Below are positions 1 through 9,157 of a stretch of DNA of 64,000 nt, piece after piece. The notes beneath the pieces were generated by a model. It saw only the letters and a list, made by a program, of their open reading frames with translations, was not told where the DNA came from and did not search any database. Position 1 is the first letter of the stretch; every line of letters starts with the position of its first letter. This stretch comes from Streptomyces hyaluromycini (GTDB lineage: Bacteria > Actinomycetota > Actinomycetes > Streptomycetales > Streptomycetaceae): NCBI RefSeq assembly GCF_002217755.1, contig NZ_BCFL01000024.1, positions 124,001-188,000 on the forward strand, read 5' to 3'. A program made the position numbers and the translations under genes.

Positions 1-862
1 CCACGCCGGAGTCCGCGGTGTGCTGGAAGCTGTGCTCGGTGACGTCGAGGCGCTTGCCGTCGGCGGTCGTCAGGTACGCGTTCACATACGGGTCGGGCAG
101 GTAGGGGTCGAGCCCGGGGACGGTGGTGTTCCGCAGTCCCAGTTTCGCGATCACCCGGTGCTCGACCAGGTCCTGCCAGCTCGCGCCGCCGGCCTTCTCG
201 GCGATCATCCCGGCGAGGAGGTAGTTGGTGTTGGAGTACGCCCACCGGGTGGCCGCGCCGGGCTTCGGTACGAACAGCGGCCGGTGCTTCATGGCCACCG
301 CGACCAGGTCGGCCGCGGGGGTGGTGTCGTAGCGGTTCTCGTCGAAGTGGTTGATCAGCCGGTCCTGGATCTCCGGGTCGTCGATGTAGTCGTACAGGCC
401 GCTGGTCTGGCGGAGCAGGTCGCGGACGGTGACACGGCTGCCGTCGTTGCCGTTGCCGGAGGCGACCCCCGGCAGCCAGTGCTCGACGGTGTCGTCCAGC
501 GACAGCCGCCTCTCCGCGGCGAGTTGGAGGACCACGGTCGCCGTGAACGTCTTCGTCGTGCTCGCCACGCGGAAGTGCGCGTTCCACGGGACCGGGTCCG
601 GGGAGTCGGCGGTCCGGGTGCCGATACGTGCCATGGGCGGCGTCCTGTTCGCCCGGTCGACCCTGGCCAGCACGTTCACATCGCCTCCCCCGGCCTGCCG
701 TACGGCCGCCAGGTCCTGGCGGAGCGTGTCCTCGCCGTAGGAGTGCCGTGCGGCCGGACGGTGCCCGGCGGTGACGGCGGTCGCGGTCAGGGGCGAGGCC
801 AGCGCGAGCAGCGCTGCGGCCAGCACGGCGGCCCCGGCCCTCTTCGACGACGGCATCAGCAT
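1..862 (-). CDS. Serine hydrolase, beta-lactamase/D-Ala-D-Ala carboxypeptidase family (C-terminus beyond window)
   Basis: The minus-strand frame opens at ATG 862 behind a GGGGGA ribosome site and runs off the left edge, so about 287 codons are visible. The N-terminus has an export signal (hydrophobic stretch about residues 8-30). VASTTK at about residue 100 is the SxxK active-site motif (nucleophile Ser, general-base Lys), and AYSNTNY at about residue 200 is the YxN element of the class C beta-lactamase/DD-carboxypeptidase fold. This family cleaves peptidoglycan stem peptides or other amides and esters outside the membrane; Streptomyces carry many paralogues of unknown substrate. The C-terminal KTG-like box would lie outside the window. 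Family assignment is secure; the exact substrate is not. Confidence 0.9.
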   Translation of the reverse strand, partial: MLMPSSKRAGAAVLAAALLALASPLTATAVTAGHRPAARHSYGEDTLRQDLAAVRQAGGGDVNVLARVDRANRTPPMARIGTRTADSPDPVPWNAHFRVASTTKTFTATVVLQLAAERRLSLDDTVEHWLPGVASGNGNDGSRVTVRDLLRQTSGLYDYIDDPEIQDRLINHFDENRYDTTPAADLVAVAMKHRPLFVPKPGAATRWAYSNTNYLLAGMIAEKAGGASWQDLVEHRVIAKLGLRNTTVPGLDPYLPDPYVNAYLTTADGKRLDVTEHSFQHTADSGV

Positions 863-1128
863 GTTCGAATCCCCCGTTGCTCTGGGTGTCGGTCGGTGAC
901 GACCACCAGCCAACCGGAACCGGAGGCACGTGAGGATGGGACTTCCCTCCGGATACGGGGTGTACGTAACCCCCCTTGTGCCGAAGACCCGGTCCGGCCC
1001 CGCGGGTTCTGCACCGATGGTCGAGCCCGCGGCAGGCCGAGCACGCGGACGCGGGGCGGCGGCGAGCAACGGCTCGCCGCCGCACCGAAGTTCGTACGGC
1101 CGCCGGTGCGGTCCGCATCGGCGAAGGA

Positions 1129-2517
1129 TCAGGCCTGGCCGTCGGCTTCCGTCACCGGTCCGCGCACCGGGCCGGTGGCCGGCGGAGCGGGGTCGGGGCC
1201 GGTTCCCCGTTCCGCTCGTCGGGCGAGCGGTACGAGGGCGATGGCGATCGCGCCGCCCAGCCCGGCGAGGGCGAAGACGGTGAAGCCCCAGCTGTCGTGA
1301 CCGCCGTCGGCCAGTGCGCCGACCAGCCAGGGACCGAGCACCGCGCCGCTGCGGCCGACCCCGGTCACCCAGCCGAGCCCGGTGGCCCGTGCGCTTTCCG
1401 GGTAGACGGTGCTGGTGGCGGCGTAGACCATGACCTGTGCGCTGAAGAGCCAGATCCCGGTGACGGCGACCACGGCGTAGGTGGCGGCCAGCGACAGGTG
1501 CGCCTGGAGCAGCAGGGCGCCGGCCGCCGTGAGGACGAACCACACCGCCGAGACGCGCACCGCGCCGTAGCGGTCGGCCGTGCGGCCGGCGATCAGCATG
1601 CCGACGATGCCGCCCGCGTTGATCACGAGGAGGAAGCTGACCGAGGAGGTCATGCCGTAGCCGGAGGCCAGCATCATCTGCGGCAGCCAGGTGCTCACGC
1701 CGTAGACCAGGAGCAGGCCGCAGAAGGACGCGAGCCACAGGAGCGGCGTGGCGAAGCGGGACTCGGGGGCGAACAGGGCGCGTACCGCGTCCAGGCGGCC
1801 CTTCGCCCCCGCGGCCGGGGCCGCGACCCGGGTGATGCGCGGCAGTCCGTACCGGTCGGCCGTCGCGTCGGCCCGGTCCCGCCGTCCCTGCGCGAGCAGG
1901 ACGCCCGGCGACTCGGGCATCAGCCTGAGCAGCAGCGGTACGGCGATCACGGCGGGGATCACGCCGGCCCAGAACACCCAGCGCCAGCCCGCCGCCGGGG
2001 CGAGGGTCAGGCCGAGGCCGGTGGCGGCCATTCCGCCCACGTGGTAACTGGTCATCAGCAGGCCGGTCGCCAGGGCGAGTCGGCGGGGCGGGGCGAATTC
2101 CATGACGATGGCGAGGCACAGCGGCATCAGCCCGCCGAGCCCGAGGCCGGCGAGGAACCGGCCGGTGCCGAACAGCGCGGGGTTCGCGGCCGAGGCGCAC
2201 ACGGCCGAGCCGGCGGAGAAGAGGCTCACGCTGGCGACGAGCACGGGCCTGCGTCCGACCCAGTCGGTGATGTTTCCGGCGGTGAGCGCTCCGACGAGCA
2301 TGCCGAAGGTGGTCCAGCTGCCGATGGTTCCGGCGGTGGCCTTGCCGAGTCCGAGGCCGCCGTCCTCCAGCATGTGCGGCAGGACGGCGCCGTAGATGTT
2401 GACGTCCATGCCGTCGAAGAAGACCGCGAGCCAGCACAGGGCGAGGACCGGGGCGACGGTGCGCAGGGTGTGACGAGGTGTGTCGGGCGGAGACATGGAT
2501 GTGCCGTGGAAGGTCAT
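1129..2517 (-). CDS. MFS transporter, aromatic acid:H+ symporter-like
   Basis: A 462-residue protein with about 12 predicted membrane segments. The first helix carries DGMDV, resembling the DG(Y/M)D motif of the aromatic-acid/H+ symporter group (PcaK, BenK, MhpT types). DWVGRRP between helices 2 and 3 is the classic MFS loop motif. ATG 2517 is chosen because a GGAG lies six bases upstream; ATG 2496 is an alternative. It probably imports an aromatic or other organic acid with protons across the cytoplasmic membrane. It stands alone, with the TetR gene 170 bp upstream on the same strand. The family call is good; the substrate is inferred from motif only. Confidence 0.85.
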   Translation of the reverse strand: MTFHGTSMSPPDTPRHTLRTVAPVLALCWLAVFFDGMDVNIYGAVLPHMLEDGGLGLGKATAGTIGSWTTFGMLVGALTAGNITDWVGRRPVLVASVSLFSAGSAVCASAANPALFGTGRFLAGLGLGGLMPLCLAIVMEFAPPRRLALATGLLMTSYHVGGMAATGLGLTLAPAAGWRWVFWAGVIPAVIAVPLLLRLMPESPGVLLAQGRRDRADATADRYGLPRITRVAAPAAGAKGRLDAVRALFAPESRFATPLLWLASFCGLLLVYGVSTWLPQMMLASGYGMTSSVSFLLVINAGGIVGMLIAGRTADRYGAVRVSAVWFVLTAAGALLLQAHLSLAATYAVVAVTGIWLFSAQVMVYAATSTVYPESARATGLGWVTGVGRSGAVLGPWLVGALADGGHDSWGFTVFALAGLGGAIAIALVPLARRAERGTGPDPAPPATGPVRGPVTEADGQA

Positions 2518-2687
2518 GGGGGCTCCAGGAGTGCGGTTCGTACGCGACTCGGTCGCAGCACGGGGGCGGATCTGCCACGGCTGCCGGCGCGCTTGTTCGT
2601 CAAGTGAAGGTTTCTTCGTTGACCGCGGCCATGAGTGTGTGGGGGGCGCGGGAGCCCAGTCAAGAGTGAAGCCGGAGGTTTTTTCCC

Positions 2688-3407
2688 TCAGGCGGGCGAC
2701 GAACCCGGGGCGTCCGGACCCGGCGACGGCGGGCCGGCCCAGTCCGGTCCCGGCGCGTCCGGACCTCGGCCGAAGTGCCCGCCGGGCAGCGGTTCCGCCT
2801 GGTCAGGGGCGGCTCGCAGGCCGTCGAGCAGCAGCCTCAGATAGCGCCGCCACAGGTCGGGCCGGCCGCTCCGCTCGGTGACCGCGGCCAGCATCTGCTG
2901 GATCACGACCAGGTCCCAGGGCTCCGCGTCGGCACGCAGCACGCCCTGCTCCTTGGCCCGTTCGACCGTGAGGTCGACGTTGCGCCTGATCTGCTCCTGG
3001 TGCCGCAGCCCCGCCGTCGCCGCGCGTTCGCTGTGGAACACGACCTCGCGCAGACCCCGGTCGAGGGCCTGCAGTTCGGCCACCCGCTCCAGGCCGACCG
3101 CCAGCCCGCGCCAGGCGTCGGGGTCCTCCGCGCCGGCCCGCGTGGCCTCCTCCACCCGCGCGAACATGTCGTCGACGAGCTCGTCGATCAGCGCCTGCTT
3201 GTTGGGGAAGTGGCGATACGCCGTGCCCACGCCGACCCCGGCATGGCGGGCCACGTCGTCCAGCGTCGCCTTGAGGCCGCGGTCGCGGAACACCTCCCGG
3301 GCGGCGGCGAGGAGCTTGCGGCGGTTCAGCTCGCGATCACGCCGCGGCCTGGGCGCACGCACCCCGTCGGGGCCGCCGGCCGCACCGGATGCGGAGGGTC
3401 CCGCCAT
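2688..3407 (-). CDS. TetR/AcrR-family transcriptional repressor
   Basis: A 239-residue regulator. Residues about 25-70 form the TetR helix-turn-helix (DDVARHAGVGVGTAYRHFPN, with the typical YRHFPNK end). The rest is a helical ligand-binding domain with a disordered, Pro/Gly/Asp-rich C-terminal tail. The gene is divergent from the lipoprotein esterase at 3619. The 210-bp gap carries two near-identical palindromes (GGAGATTSAATCTCC core), which makes it very likely that this protein represses itself and the esterase. The downstream MFS transporter on the same strand may be part of the regulon. The ligand is unknown. Confidence 0.9.
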   Translation of the reverse strand: MAGPSASGAAGGPDGVRAPRPRRDRELNRRKLLAAAREVFRDRGLKATLDDVARHAGVGVGTAYRHFPNKQALIDELVDDMFARVEEATRAGAEDPDAWRGLAVGLERVAELQALDRGLREVVFHSERAATAGLRHQEQIRRNVDLTVERAKEQGVLRADAEPWDLVVIQQMLAAVTERSGRPDLWRRYLRLLLDGLRAAPDQAEPLPGGHFGRGPDAPGPDWAGPPSPGPDAPGSSPA

Positions 3408-3515
3408 GCAGAGGTCTCACTTTCCAGGGGCGCGCGATCGTCCGGCACATCGTACGACCGCGCCCTCCGCAGGTCGGGGCACGGGGAAGGACGTCGCCCG
3501 AACCGCCACCGATCA

Positions 3516-3581
3516 AACCGGAGATTGAATCTCCGGTTCGTGTTACGGTGACCGCACGACGAAACGGAGATTCAATCTCCG
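3516..3581. promoter_or_regulatory. Pair of TetR-type operators in divergent promoter region
   Basis: Two palindromes share one core. At 3516-3538 there are 11-base arms AACCGGAGATT/AATCTCCGGTT around a central G. At 3565-3581 there are 8-base arms CGGAGATT/AATCTCCG around a central C. Their centres are 46 bp apart. They lie between the TetR gene (start 3407) and the esterase (start 3619), where a local repressor would be expected to bind. The repeat structure is seen directly; binding by the adjacent TetR protein is inferred. Confidence 0.8.
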
Positions 3582-3618
3582 GATCCGTCTCCATTCGACA
3601 CCGGCGGGAGAAGACGCG

Positions 3619-4893
3619 ATGCATGGACACGATGTGGCCGCAGACCACGGCGAGGGGAAGCAGCGGCGGCGGCCCCGGCACCCGATGCGGATCGCCGCCG
3701 TGGCGACGGTCGCCCTCATGACCGCTGCCGGCCTGGCCGGCTGCGGGGACGACGGCCCCTCGGCCGCATCGGCCACCTCGTCGGCGTCGCCCTCCTCGTG
3801 CCCGACGTCCACGTCGGGAGCGGGAGCGGCGGCGGGCCAGGGACAGGGCGGCGGCATGCCCAGCGGTGTGCCGTCCGGAAAGCCGGGCGGTGGCACCACG
3901 AGCCTCGTACAGGCAAAGACGATCAAGAAGACCGACAACAGCACCAGCACGGTCATCGACCCGGCGGGCCCGGCGATCACCTGTGACACGTCGGCGATCA
4001 CCACCACCGACGACATCACCTACTCCTCACCCACCACACACGGCACCAAGACCGACCTGAAACTCGACATCCAGGTGCCGAAGAGCTCGGGCAAGAAGCC
4101 CCTGGTCGTCTACGTCACCGGTGGCGGCTGGGTGCTGGCGGACCGCACCGGCAACCTGGACCAGCGCACCTACGTCGCCGACCAGGGCTACGCGGTCGCC
4201 AGCGTCCAGTACCGCACCACGACCGGCGGCGCCACCTACAAGGACGCCCTCGCCGACGTGAAGTCCGCGATCCGCTACCTGCGCGCCAACGCCGACACCT
4301 ACGGCATCGACACCGACCACGTCTTCGTCTGGGGCCAGTCGGCGGGCGGATACCTGGCCGCCATGACCGGCGTCACCAGCGGCGACCCGAAGTACGACGT
4401 CGGCGACCACCTCGACCAGAGCAGCAAGGTCCAGGGAGTGGTGGACGAGTTCGGCCCTGCCGACCTGTCCCAGCTCGCCGCCGACTACGACCAGGCCGCC
4501 AAGGACTTCAACTACGCCGCGGGCAACTCCGCCGCGCAGTGGGTCTACGGCCCCGGGACCACCAAGTCCGTAGCGCAGTACACCGGCCAGGTGGCCGCCG
4601 CCGACCCGGCCACCCACATCACCTCCTCGACGCCGCCCTTCCTCCTGATGCACGGCAGCGCCGACCCCCTGGTCTCCCCCAGCCAGACGCTGAACCTGTT
4701 CACCGCCCTGAAGGACAAGGGCGTCGACGCCCAGCGCGTGGTGCTCACCGGGGCAGGCCATGGCGACCTCAGCGTGGCGGCCCTCACCGGCACCTCGCCG
4801 AGCGCCTCCGCGGCCGGCAGCGGCGCAACGCCCTGGTCCACCGAGAAGACGATGAGCCACATCACGGACTTCCTGGCGGGCCACGCTTCCTGA
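3619..4893 (+). CDS. Secreted lipoprotein alpha/beta hydrolase (esterase, BD-FAE-like)
   Basis: A 424-residue protein. A basic N-terminus leads into a hydrophobic segment ending in the lipobox LAGC (Cys at about residue 42), so it should be lipid-anchored outside the membrane. A Ser/Gly/Pro-rich linker follows. The hydrolase domain (about 140-420) shows a GGGW oxyanion-type turn, the nucleophile elbow GQSAGG, an acid in HGSADPL and the catalytic His in GAGHGD. It resembles carboxylesterases of the HSL/BD-FAE type. ATG 3619 has GGGAGAAG upstream; ATG 3685 would give a more compact signal peptide. It is probably induced through the palindromes just upstream. Confidence 0.85.
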   Translation: MHGHDVAADHGEGKQRRRPRHPMRIAAVATVALMTAAGLAGCGDDGPSAASATSSASPSSCPTSTSGAGAAAGQGQGGGMPSGVPSGKPGGGTTSLVQAKTIKKTDNSTSTVIDPAGPAITCDTSAITTTDDITYSSPTTHGTKTDLKLDIQVPKSSGKKPLVVYVTGGGWVLADRTGNLDQRTYVADQGYAVASVQYRTTTGGATYKDALADVKSAIRYLRANADTYGIDTDHVFVWGQSAGGYLAAMTGVTSGDPKYDVGDHLDQSSKVQGVVDEFGPADLSQLAADYDQAAKDFNYAAGNSAAQWVYGPGTTKSVAQYTGQVAAADPATHITSSTPPFLLMHGSADPLVSPSQTLNLFTALKDKGVDAQRVVLTGAGHGDLSVAALTGTSPSASAAGSGATPWSTEKTMSHITDFLAGHAS

Positions 4894-5138
4894 CCGGACA
4901 GGCGGGAGGCGGCCGGGGCAGGCGCCATCGCCTGAACATGCCGTTCCAGGATCCGATAAATAACCTTATAGACTGTTTATTCGTTCTTGCTGTGGCCACG
5001 GTGGAACGGTGGCGCAGGGACGCGCCAGGAGGCCGGAATGCACCGCTCGATCGCATGGGCGGACCCGACGACGTCGATGCCGAGTGACGATCGTCGGCCG
5101 AAGGTGACCGCGGCCGGACCTTCCGCCACCGGACACCC
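4894..5138. other. Intergenic region with an AT-rich patch
   Basis: About 245 bp without a credible gene. It contains an unusually AT-rich block (about 4955-4985, around ATAAATAACCTTATAG) in otherwise 70 percent GC DNA. This could be the promoter for the phosphatase gene at 5139. No clear terminator hairpin was found for the esterase gene. Confidence 0.4.
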
Positions 5139-6476
5139 GTGATGTCGGGAACCGGGGAAGGGAGACCCGAGAGGGAGCCTCACCTCCCCGACCTGCATCT
5201 GCGCCTGCGCTCCGAGCTGGGCCGGATCGACGAGCAGCTGCACGCCCTGCTGACCGCCATGGACCGGCTGCAGGGTCTGCTGGACGCGGTGGTGGCCATC
5301 AGCCGGGAGGTCGAACTGCCCGCGGTGCTGGACCGTATCGTGACCACCGCCATGGACCTGGTGGGCGCCCGCTACGGGGCACTGGGAGTACTCGCCGAGT
5401 CGGGAGACCATCTGGAGCAGTTCATCTCCGCGGGTCTGTCCGCCAAGGAACACGCCGACCTGGCCGGGACCGAGTTCCCGCGCGGTCTTGGGGTCCTCGG
5501 GCACCTGATCCGGCACCCCGAGCCCCTGCGGGTCGAACGCATCACGGCCCATCCGTCGTCCGTCGGGTTCCCGCCCGGCCACCCGCGTCTGCACACCCTG
5601 CTCGGCGTCGCCATCAGCGTCCGCGGCGAGGTCTACGGCGACCTCTACCTCTCCGAGCGGCGTGACGGACGGCCCTTCGACGCCCACGACGAGAGCGTCG
5701 TCGTCGCCCTGGCCGGCGCGGCCGGCATCGCGATCGAGAACGTCCGCCTGTTCGAACGGGTGCGTATCGGAGCCGAGCAGTTCCAGCGCCTGCTGCTGCC
5801 CAGGCTGCCCGACCTCCGGCCGTTCACCGCCGCCGCCGTCTACCGGCCCGCCGCCGAGCCCAGCCGGCTCGGCGGGGACTGGTACGACGCGATCCCCCTG
5901 CCCGGCAACGTCGTCGCGGTCGTCATCGGCGACGTGGTCGGTCACGATCTCAGGGCCGCGGCCGCCATGGCCTCCATCCGCAACATGCTGCGCGCGCTGC
6001 TGTTCGAAGGGGGCGGGCCGCCCGGTGCGGTGCTCGCCCAGCTCGACCGCACTCTGCAGGCCATCACGGACAACCCCGTCACCACCACGACCCTGGCACG
6101 CATCGAGCCGGACGGGCCGGGCTGGCGACTGAGGTGGAGCAGCGCGGGGCACGTCCCGCCCCTGCTCATCACCCCCGGGCGCCGGGCGGAGTACCTGTTC
6201 GTCGAGCCGGGGCTGCCCCTCGGGGTCGACTCCGAGCAACCCCGTCCCGACCACTCCCGCTTCGTGCCGCCGGGCGCCACGCTGGTCTTCTTCACGGACG
6301 GGCTGATCGAGCGCCCGGACCGGCCCATCGACGCGAGCCTCGACGACCTCACCGGTCTGGCCACCGCGTACGCCGATCTGCCGCTGCCGGAGTTCGTCCG
6401 GGCACTGGCCGACCACCATCCGAGCGACGGCCACGACGACATGGCCGTGCTCGCCCTGCGCACCCCGTGCGCCTGA
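5139..6476 (+). CDS. GAF-domain PP2C-type protein phosphatase (RsbU/SpoIIE-like)
   Basis: A 445-residue cytosolic protein. A short helical lead is followed by a GAF sensory domain (about residues 45-205, with ARYGALGVL and GVAISVRGEVYGDLYLSE) and a SpoIIE-type phosphatase domain (about 225-443). The metal-binding acids are visible in GGDWYDAIPL, IGDVVGHDL, FTDGLIERP and GHDDMAVLAL. Such enzymes usually dephosphorylate an anti-sigma-factor antagonist and so release a stress sigma factor. The closely following MASE1 membrane protein suggests the two form a sensory unit. The signal and the partner antagonist are not encoded nearby. Confidence 0.9.
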   Translation: MMSGTGEGRPEREPHLPDLHLRLRSELGRIDEQLHALLTAMDRLQGLLDAVVAISREVELPAVLDRIVTTAMDLVGARYGALGVLAESGDHLEQFISAGLSAKEHADLAGTEFPRGLGVLGHLIRHPEPLRVERITAHPSSVGFPPGHPRLHTLLGVAISVRGEVYGDLYLSERRDGRPFDAHDESVVVALAGAAGIAIENVRLFERVRIGAEQFQRLLLPRLPDLRPFTAAAVYRPAAEPSRLGGDWYDAIPLPGNVVAVVIGDVVGHDLRAAAAMASIRNMLRALLFEGGGPPGAVLAQLDRTLQAITDNPVTTTTLARIEPDGPGWRLRWSSAGHVPPLLITPGRRAEYLFVEPGLPLGVDSEQPRPDHSRFVPPGATLVFFTDGLIERPDRPIDASLDDLTGLATAYADLPLPEFVRALADHHPSDGHDDMAVLALRTPCA

Positions 6477-6578
6477 CCCGGCGGCGCCGCCGAACGTCCA
6501 GCTCAGCGGTGCCGTGGAGGATCGGAGGGATCCGGCGGATGATGGATCTCGGGGCGATGTCGATGCGGAGGTCGCCCG

Positions 6579-7604
6579 ATGACTGTCGCGCGGCGTGAAC
6601 GGCTCCGGCGCGGCGGTGCGGCCGCCCTGGACATCCTCGTCGTCGCGGCGCTGTACTACGGCTCGGCGAAGCTGGGGCTCCGCCAGCAACTGGTGCGCGG
6701 CCAGGTCACGCCGCTGTGGCCGCCGACCGGCATCGCCCTGGCGGGCCTGCTCCTGCGCGGCCCGCGGGTCTGGCCGGGGATCGCGCTCGGCGCGCTCCTG
6801 GTCAACGCCTCCCTCGGACCGTCGGTCTGGGCCGTACTCGGGATCGCGGCGGGAAACACCCTGGCGCCCGTCTGCTCGTACGTACTGCTCCGCCGTACGG
6901 GATTCCGTATCGAACTGGACCGGCTGCGGGACGCGCTCGCCCTGATCTTCCTCGGTGCGTTCACCGGGATGCTGGTCAGCTCGACGACGGGCAGCGCGAC
7001 CCTGGCCCTCGCCGGTGCACTGACCGGCGACCGGTTCTGGCCCACCTGGTCGGTCTGGTGGACCGGCGATGCGATGGGCGTACTGGTGGTGACGCCGGTC
7101 CTGCTCGTGCTGCGCTCGGCACGCCGGCCGAAGGGCGTTCCGGCTTCCCGTTGGGCGGAGGCGCTGCTGCTCCTCGCGGCCACGTACGGCGTCGGCCTTC
7201 TCGAGACCGGCAGCACCCCCCTCATGTTCCTCGGCTTCCCGTTGCTGATCTGGGCGGCCTTCCGCTTCCAGCTGGCCGGGGCGGCGCCCTGCGCCCTGGC
7301 CGTGTCGGTCTTCGCGGTCGTCGCGGCCGCCCGGAGCGCCGGCCCGTTCGCCGGTCACGACCTGCTCACCGACATGATCACCCTGCAGGCGTTCAACGGT
7401 TCCTCCGCACTCACCGCACTGCTCGTCGCGGCGGCCGTCAGCGAGCGCAACGAGACGCAGCGGGAGATCGCGCGAGCCTGCGGGCAGCTCGCCGCGATGT
7501 TGGCCAGGATCGCCGCGGGCGGCTACCCGGCGCCGCCCCCCGACGACGCCGAGACGGAGGACGACGGGGAAGAGCCCGGCGGACGCCCGGGAAGACCGCC
7601 CTGA
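6579..7604 (+). CDS. MASE1-domain integral membrane protein
   Basis: A 341-residue protein with eight or more predicted membrane helices from about residue 15 to 300, ending in a short acidic, Pro-rich cytosolic tail. The pattern LWPPTGIALAGLLLRG and repeated GN/G-rich helices match the MASE1 sensory membrane domain, usually fused to kinases, PP2C phosphatases or cyclase domains. Here it is a stand-alone protein about 100 bp after the GAF-PP2C gene, so the usual fusion appears split into two genes. The role is inferred from this context. Confidence 0.85.
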   Translation: MTVARRERLRRGGAAALDILVVAALYYGSAKLGLRQQLVRGQVTPLWPPTGIALAGLLLRGPRVWPGIALGALLVNASLGPSVWAVLGIAAGNTLAPVCSYVLLRRTGFRIELDRLRDALALIFLGAFTGMLVSSTTGSATLALAGALTGDRFWPTWSVWWTGDAMGVLVVTPVLLVLRSARRPKGVPASRWAEALLLLAATYGVGLLETGSTPLMFLGFPLLIWAAFRFQLAGAAPCALAVSVFAVVAAARSAGPFAGHDLLTDMITLQAFNGSSALTALLVAAAVSERNETQREIARACGQLAAMLARIAAGGYPAPPPDDAETEDDGEEPGGRPGRPP

Positions 7605-7715
7605 CCCCGCGCCCGGCAACCGATACGACCGCGCGCCGGCCGCGCCGCTCCGTCACACCGACGTGCCGATCACGTGCACCGGTCTGGCGCGGCGCCCTTG
7701 CGGCTGCCTGCCGTG

Positions 7716-7748
7716 CAGGGCGGAGTGCCCCGGGCCGACTCCGCCCTG
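7716..7748 (+). terminator. Hairpin downstream of the MASE1 gene
   Basis: A perfect 11-bp stem (CAGGGCGGAGT paired with ACTCCGCCCTG) with an 11-base loop, 111 bp after the MASE1 stop. There is no T-run, as is usual for Streptomyces terminators. Confidence 0.6.
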
Positions 7749-7812
7749 TAGCAGCGTCTGATGCACCATCGCGCCGCCGCTCGCCTGCGGCACAGGTCAC
7801 ACTCCTCCATGT

Positions 7813-7859
7813 TTACATCGCTTACATCGTCGCTCTAATGTGAGTGGTGCATACATCGT
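7813..7859 (+). promoter_or_regulatory. TTACATCG repeats upstream of the OYE gene
   Basis: TTACATCG occurs at 7813-7820 and 7822-7829, and TACATCG again at 7853-7859. The middle copy also forms an inverted repeat, TTACAT-N10-ATGTGA (7822-7843). The block lies 30-80 bp before the start at 7891, the usual place for an operator or activator site. No regulator gene is adjacent. Confidence 0.5.
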
Positions 7860-7890
7860 AGGTGATCGATAGCGAGAGAGGGGTACTCGG

Positions 7891-9135
7891 ATGACCAGCG
7901 AGCTGTTCTCGCCCTTGTCCCTGCGCTCCGGGCAGGTGCTGAACAACCGGATCGCGAAGGCGGCCATGGAGGAGAACATGGCCGGCGACGGCCAGCTCCC
8001 GGACAAGGTGCTGTTCGGGCTGTACCGGAGGTGGGCCGCCGGCGGCACCGGGCTGCTGATCACCGGCAACGTCATGGTCCACGCCGAGGCGCTGACCGGT
8101 CCGGCCGGCGTGGTACTCGACGAGGCCGCGCCGCTGGAGCCCTTCATCGAGTGGGCCAGGGCCGGCAAGGCCGGCGGCGGGGCGATCTGGATGCAGATCA
8201 ACCACCCCGGCCGCCAGATCGGGTCCGACATGCCCGGCGTCGTGTGGGGCCCGTCCGCGGTCGCCGTCGACCTCGGCAAGCACAGCGGCCGCTTCGGCCG
8301 CCCCGTGGCCATGACGCCCGAGCAGATCCAGGCCACCGTGACCCGGTACGCGGTCACGGCCCGGCGCGCCGAGCAGGCGGGCTTCGACGGGGTGGAGATC
8401 CACGCCGCGCACGGCTACCTGCTGTCGCAGTTCCTGTCCCCCCTGGTCAACAAGCGCACCGACCAGTGGGGCGGATCGCTGGAGAACCGGGCCCGGATGC
8501 TGCTGGACGTCGTCCGCGCGGTCCGCGCCGCCGTCTCCCCGGCCTTCGCGGTCGCGGTGAAGCTCAACTCCGCCGACTTCCAGCGTGGCGGGTTCGACGC
8601 CGACGACGCCCGCCAGGTGATCGAGATGCTCGCACCGCTCGGCGTCGACCTGGTCGAACTGTCCGGCGGCAGCTACGAGAGCCCGGCGATGGCGGGACGC
8701 GCCGCCGACACACGTACCCAGGCCCGCGAGGCGTACTTCCTCGATCTGGCGAAGGACCTGGTCAGGACCAGCCCGCTGCCGCTGATGCTCACCGGAGGCA
8801 TCACCCGGCGCGCCACCGCCGAGAAGGTTCTCGACAGCGGCGTGGCGATCACCGGGATGGGCACGGCCCTCGCGGTCACCCCGGACCTGCCCGACCGCTG
8901 GCGCCAGGGGCGCGAGGCGGACGCGCAGCTTCGGCAGGTGACGTGGTCCGACAAGGCCCTCGCCTCGGCCGCCGGCATGGCACAGGTCCGCCACCAGATG
9001 CGCCGCCTCGCCCGCGGAAGCCGCACCACGCCCGGGACCCACCCGGCGCTCGCCCTCGTCTCCGAGCAGCGCAGGCAGCGCCGGGCCCTGCGCCGCTACC
9101 GCGCCTGGCTCGCCACGTCACAGGGCGCCGCGTAG
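7891..9135 (+). CDS. NADH:flavin oxidoreductase, old yellow enzyme family
   Basis: A 414-residue FMN-dependent TIM-barrel enzyme. Key features are N-terminal NRIAKAAMEENMA, MQINHPGRQ in the flavin-binding region, and HAAHGYLLSQFLSP at about residue 171, the signature substrate-binding loop of OYE and 2,4-dienoyl-CoA-reductase-type proteins. KRTDQWGGSLENR and a C-terminal GGITRR phosphate-binding loop also fit. It lacks the C-terminal Fe-S/NAD domain of the long dienoyl-CoA reductases. Expected chemistry is reduction of activated C=C bonds using NAD(P)H; the natural substrate is unknown. GAGAGGGGT about ten bases upstream supports the ATG at 7891. Confidence 0.9.
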   Translation: MTSELFSPLSLRSGQVLNNRIAKAAMEENMAGDGQLPDKVLFGLYRRWAAGGTGLLITGNVMVHAEALTGPAGVVLDEAAPLEPFIEWARAGKAGGGAIWMQINHPGRQIGSDMPGVVWGPSAVAVDLGKHSGRFGRPVAMTPEQIQATVTRYAVTARRAEQAGFDGVEIHAAHGYLLSQFLSPLVNKRTDQWGGSLENRARMLLDVVRAVRAAVSPAFAVAVKLNSADFQRGGFDADDARQVIEMLAPLGVDLVELSGGSYESPAMAGRAADTRTQAREAYFLDLAKDLVRTSPLPLMLTGGITRRATAEKVLDSGVAITGMGTALAVTPDLPDRWRQGREADAQLRQVTWSDKALASAAGMAQVRHQMRRLARGSRTTPGTHPALALVSEQRRQRRALRRYRAWLATSQGAA

Positions 9136-9157
9136 GCGTGCCGCGGCGGACACGAAA

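Noticed and set aside
4977..7619. 880-codon minus-strand open frame opposite the phosphatase and MASE1 genes
   Set aside because: Composition is Arg/Gly/Asp-rich filler typical of antisense frames in high-GC DNA; the plus-strand frames carry clear GAF, SpoIIE and MASE1 domains.
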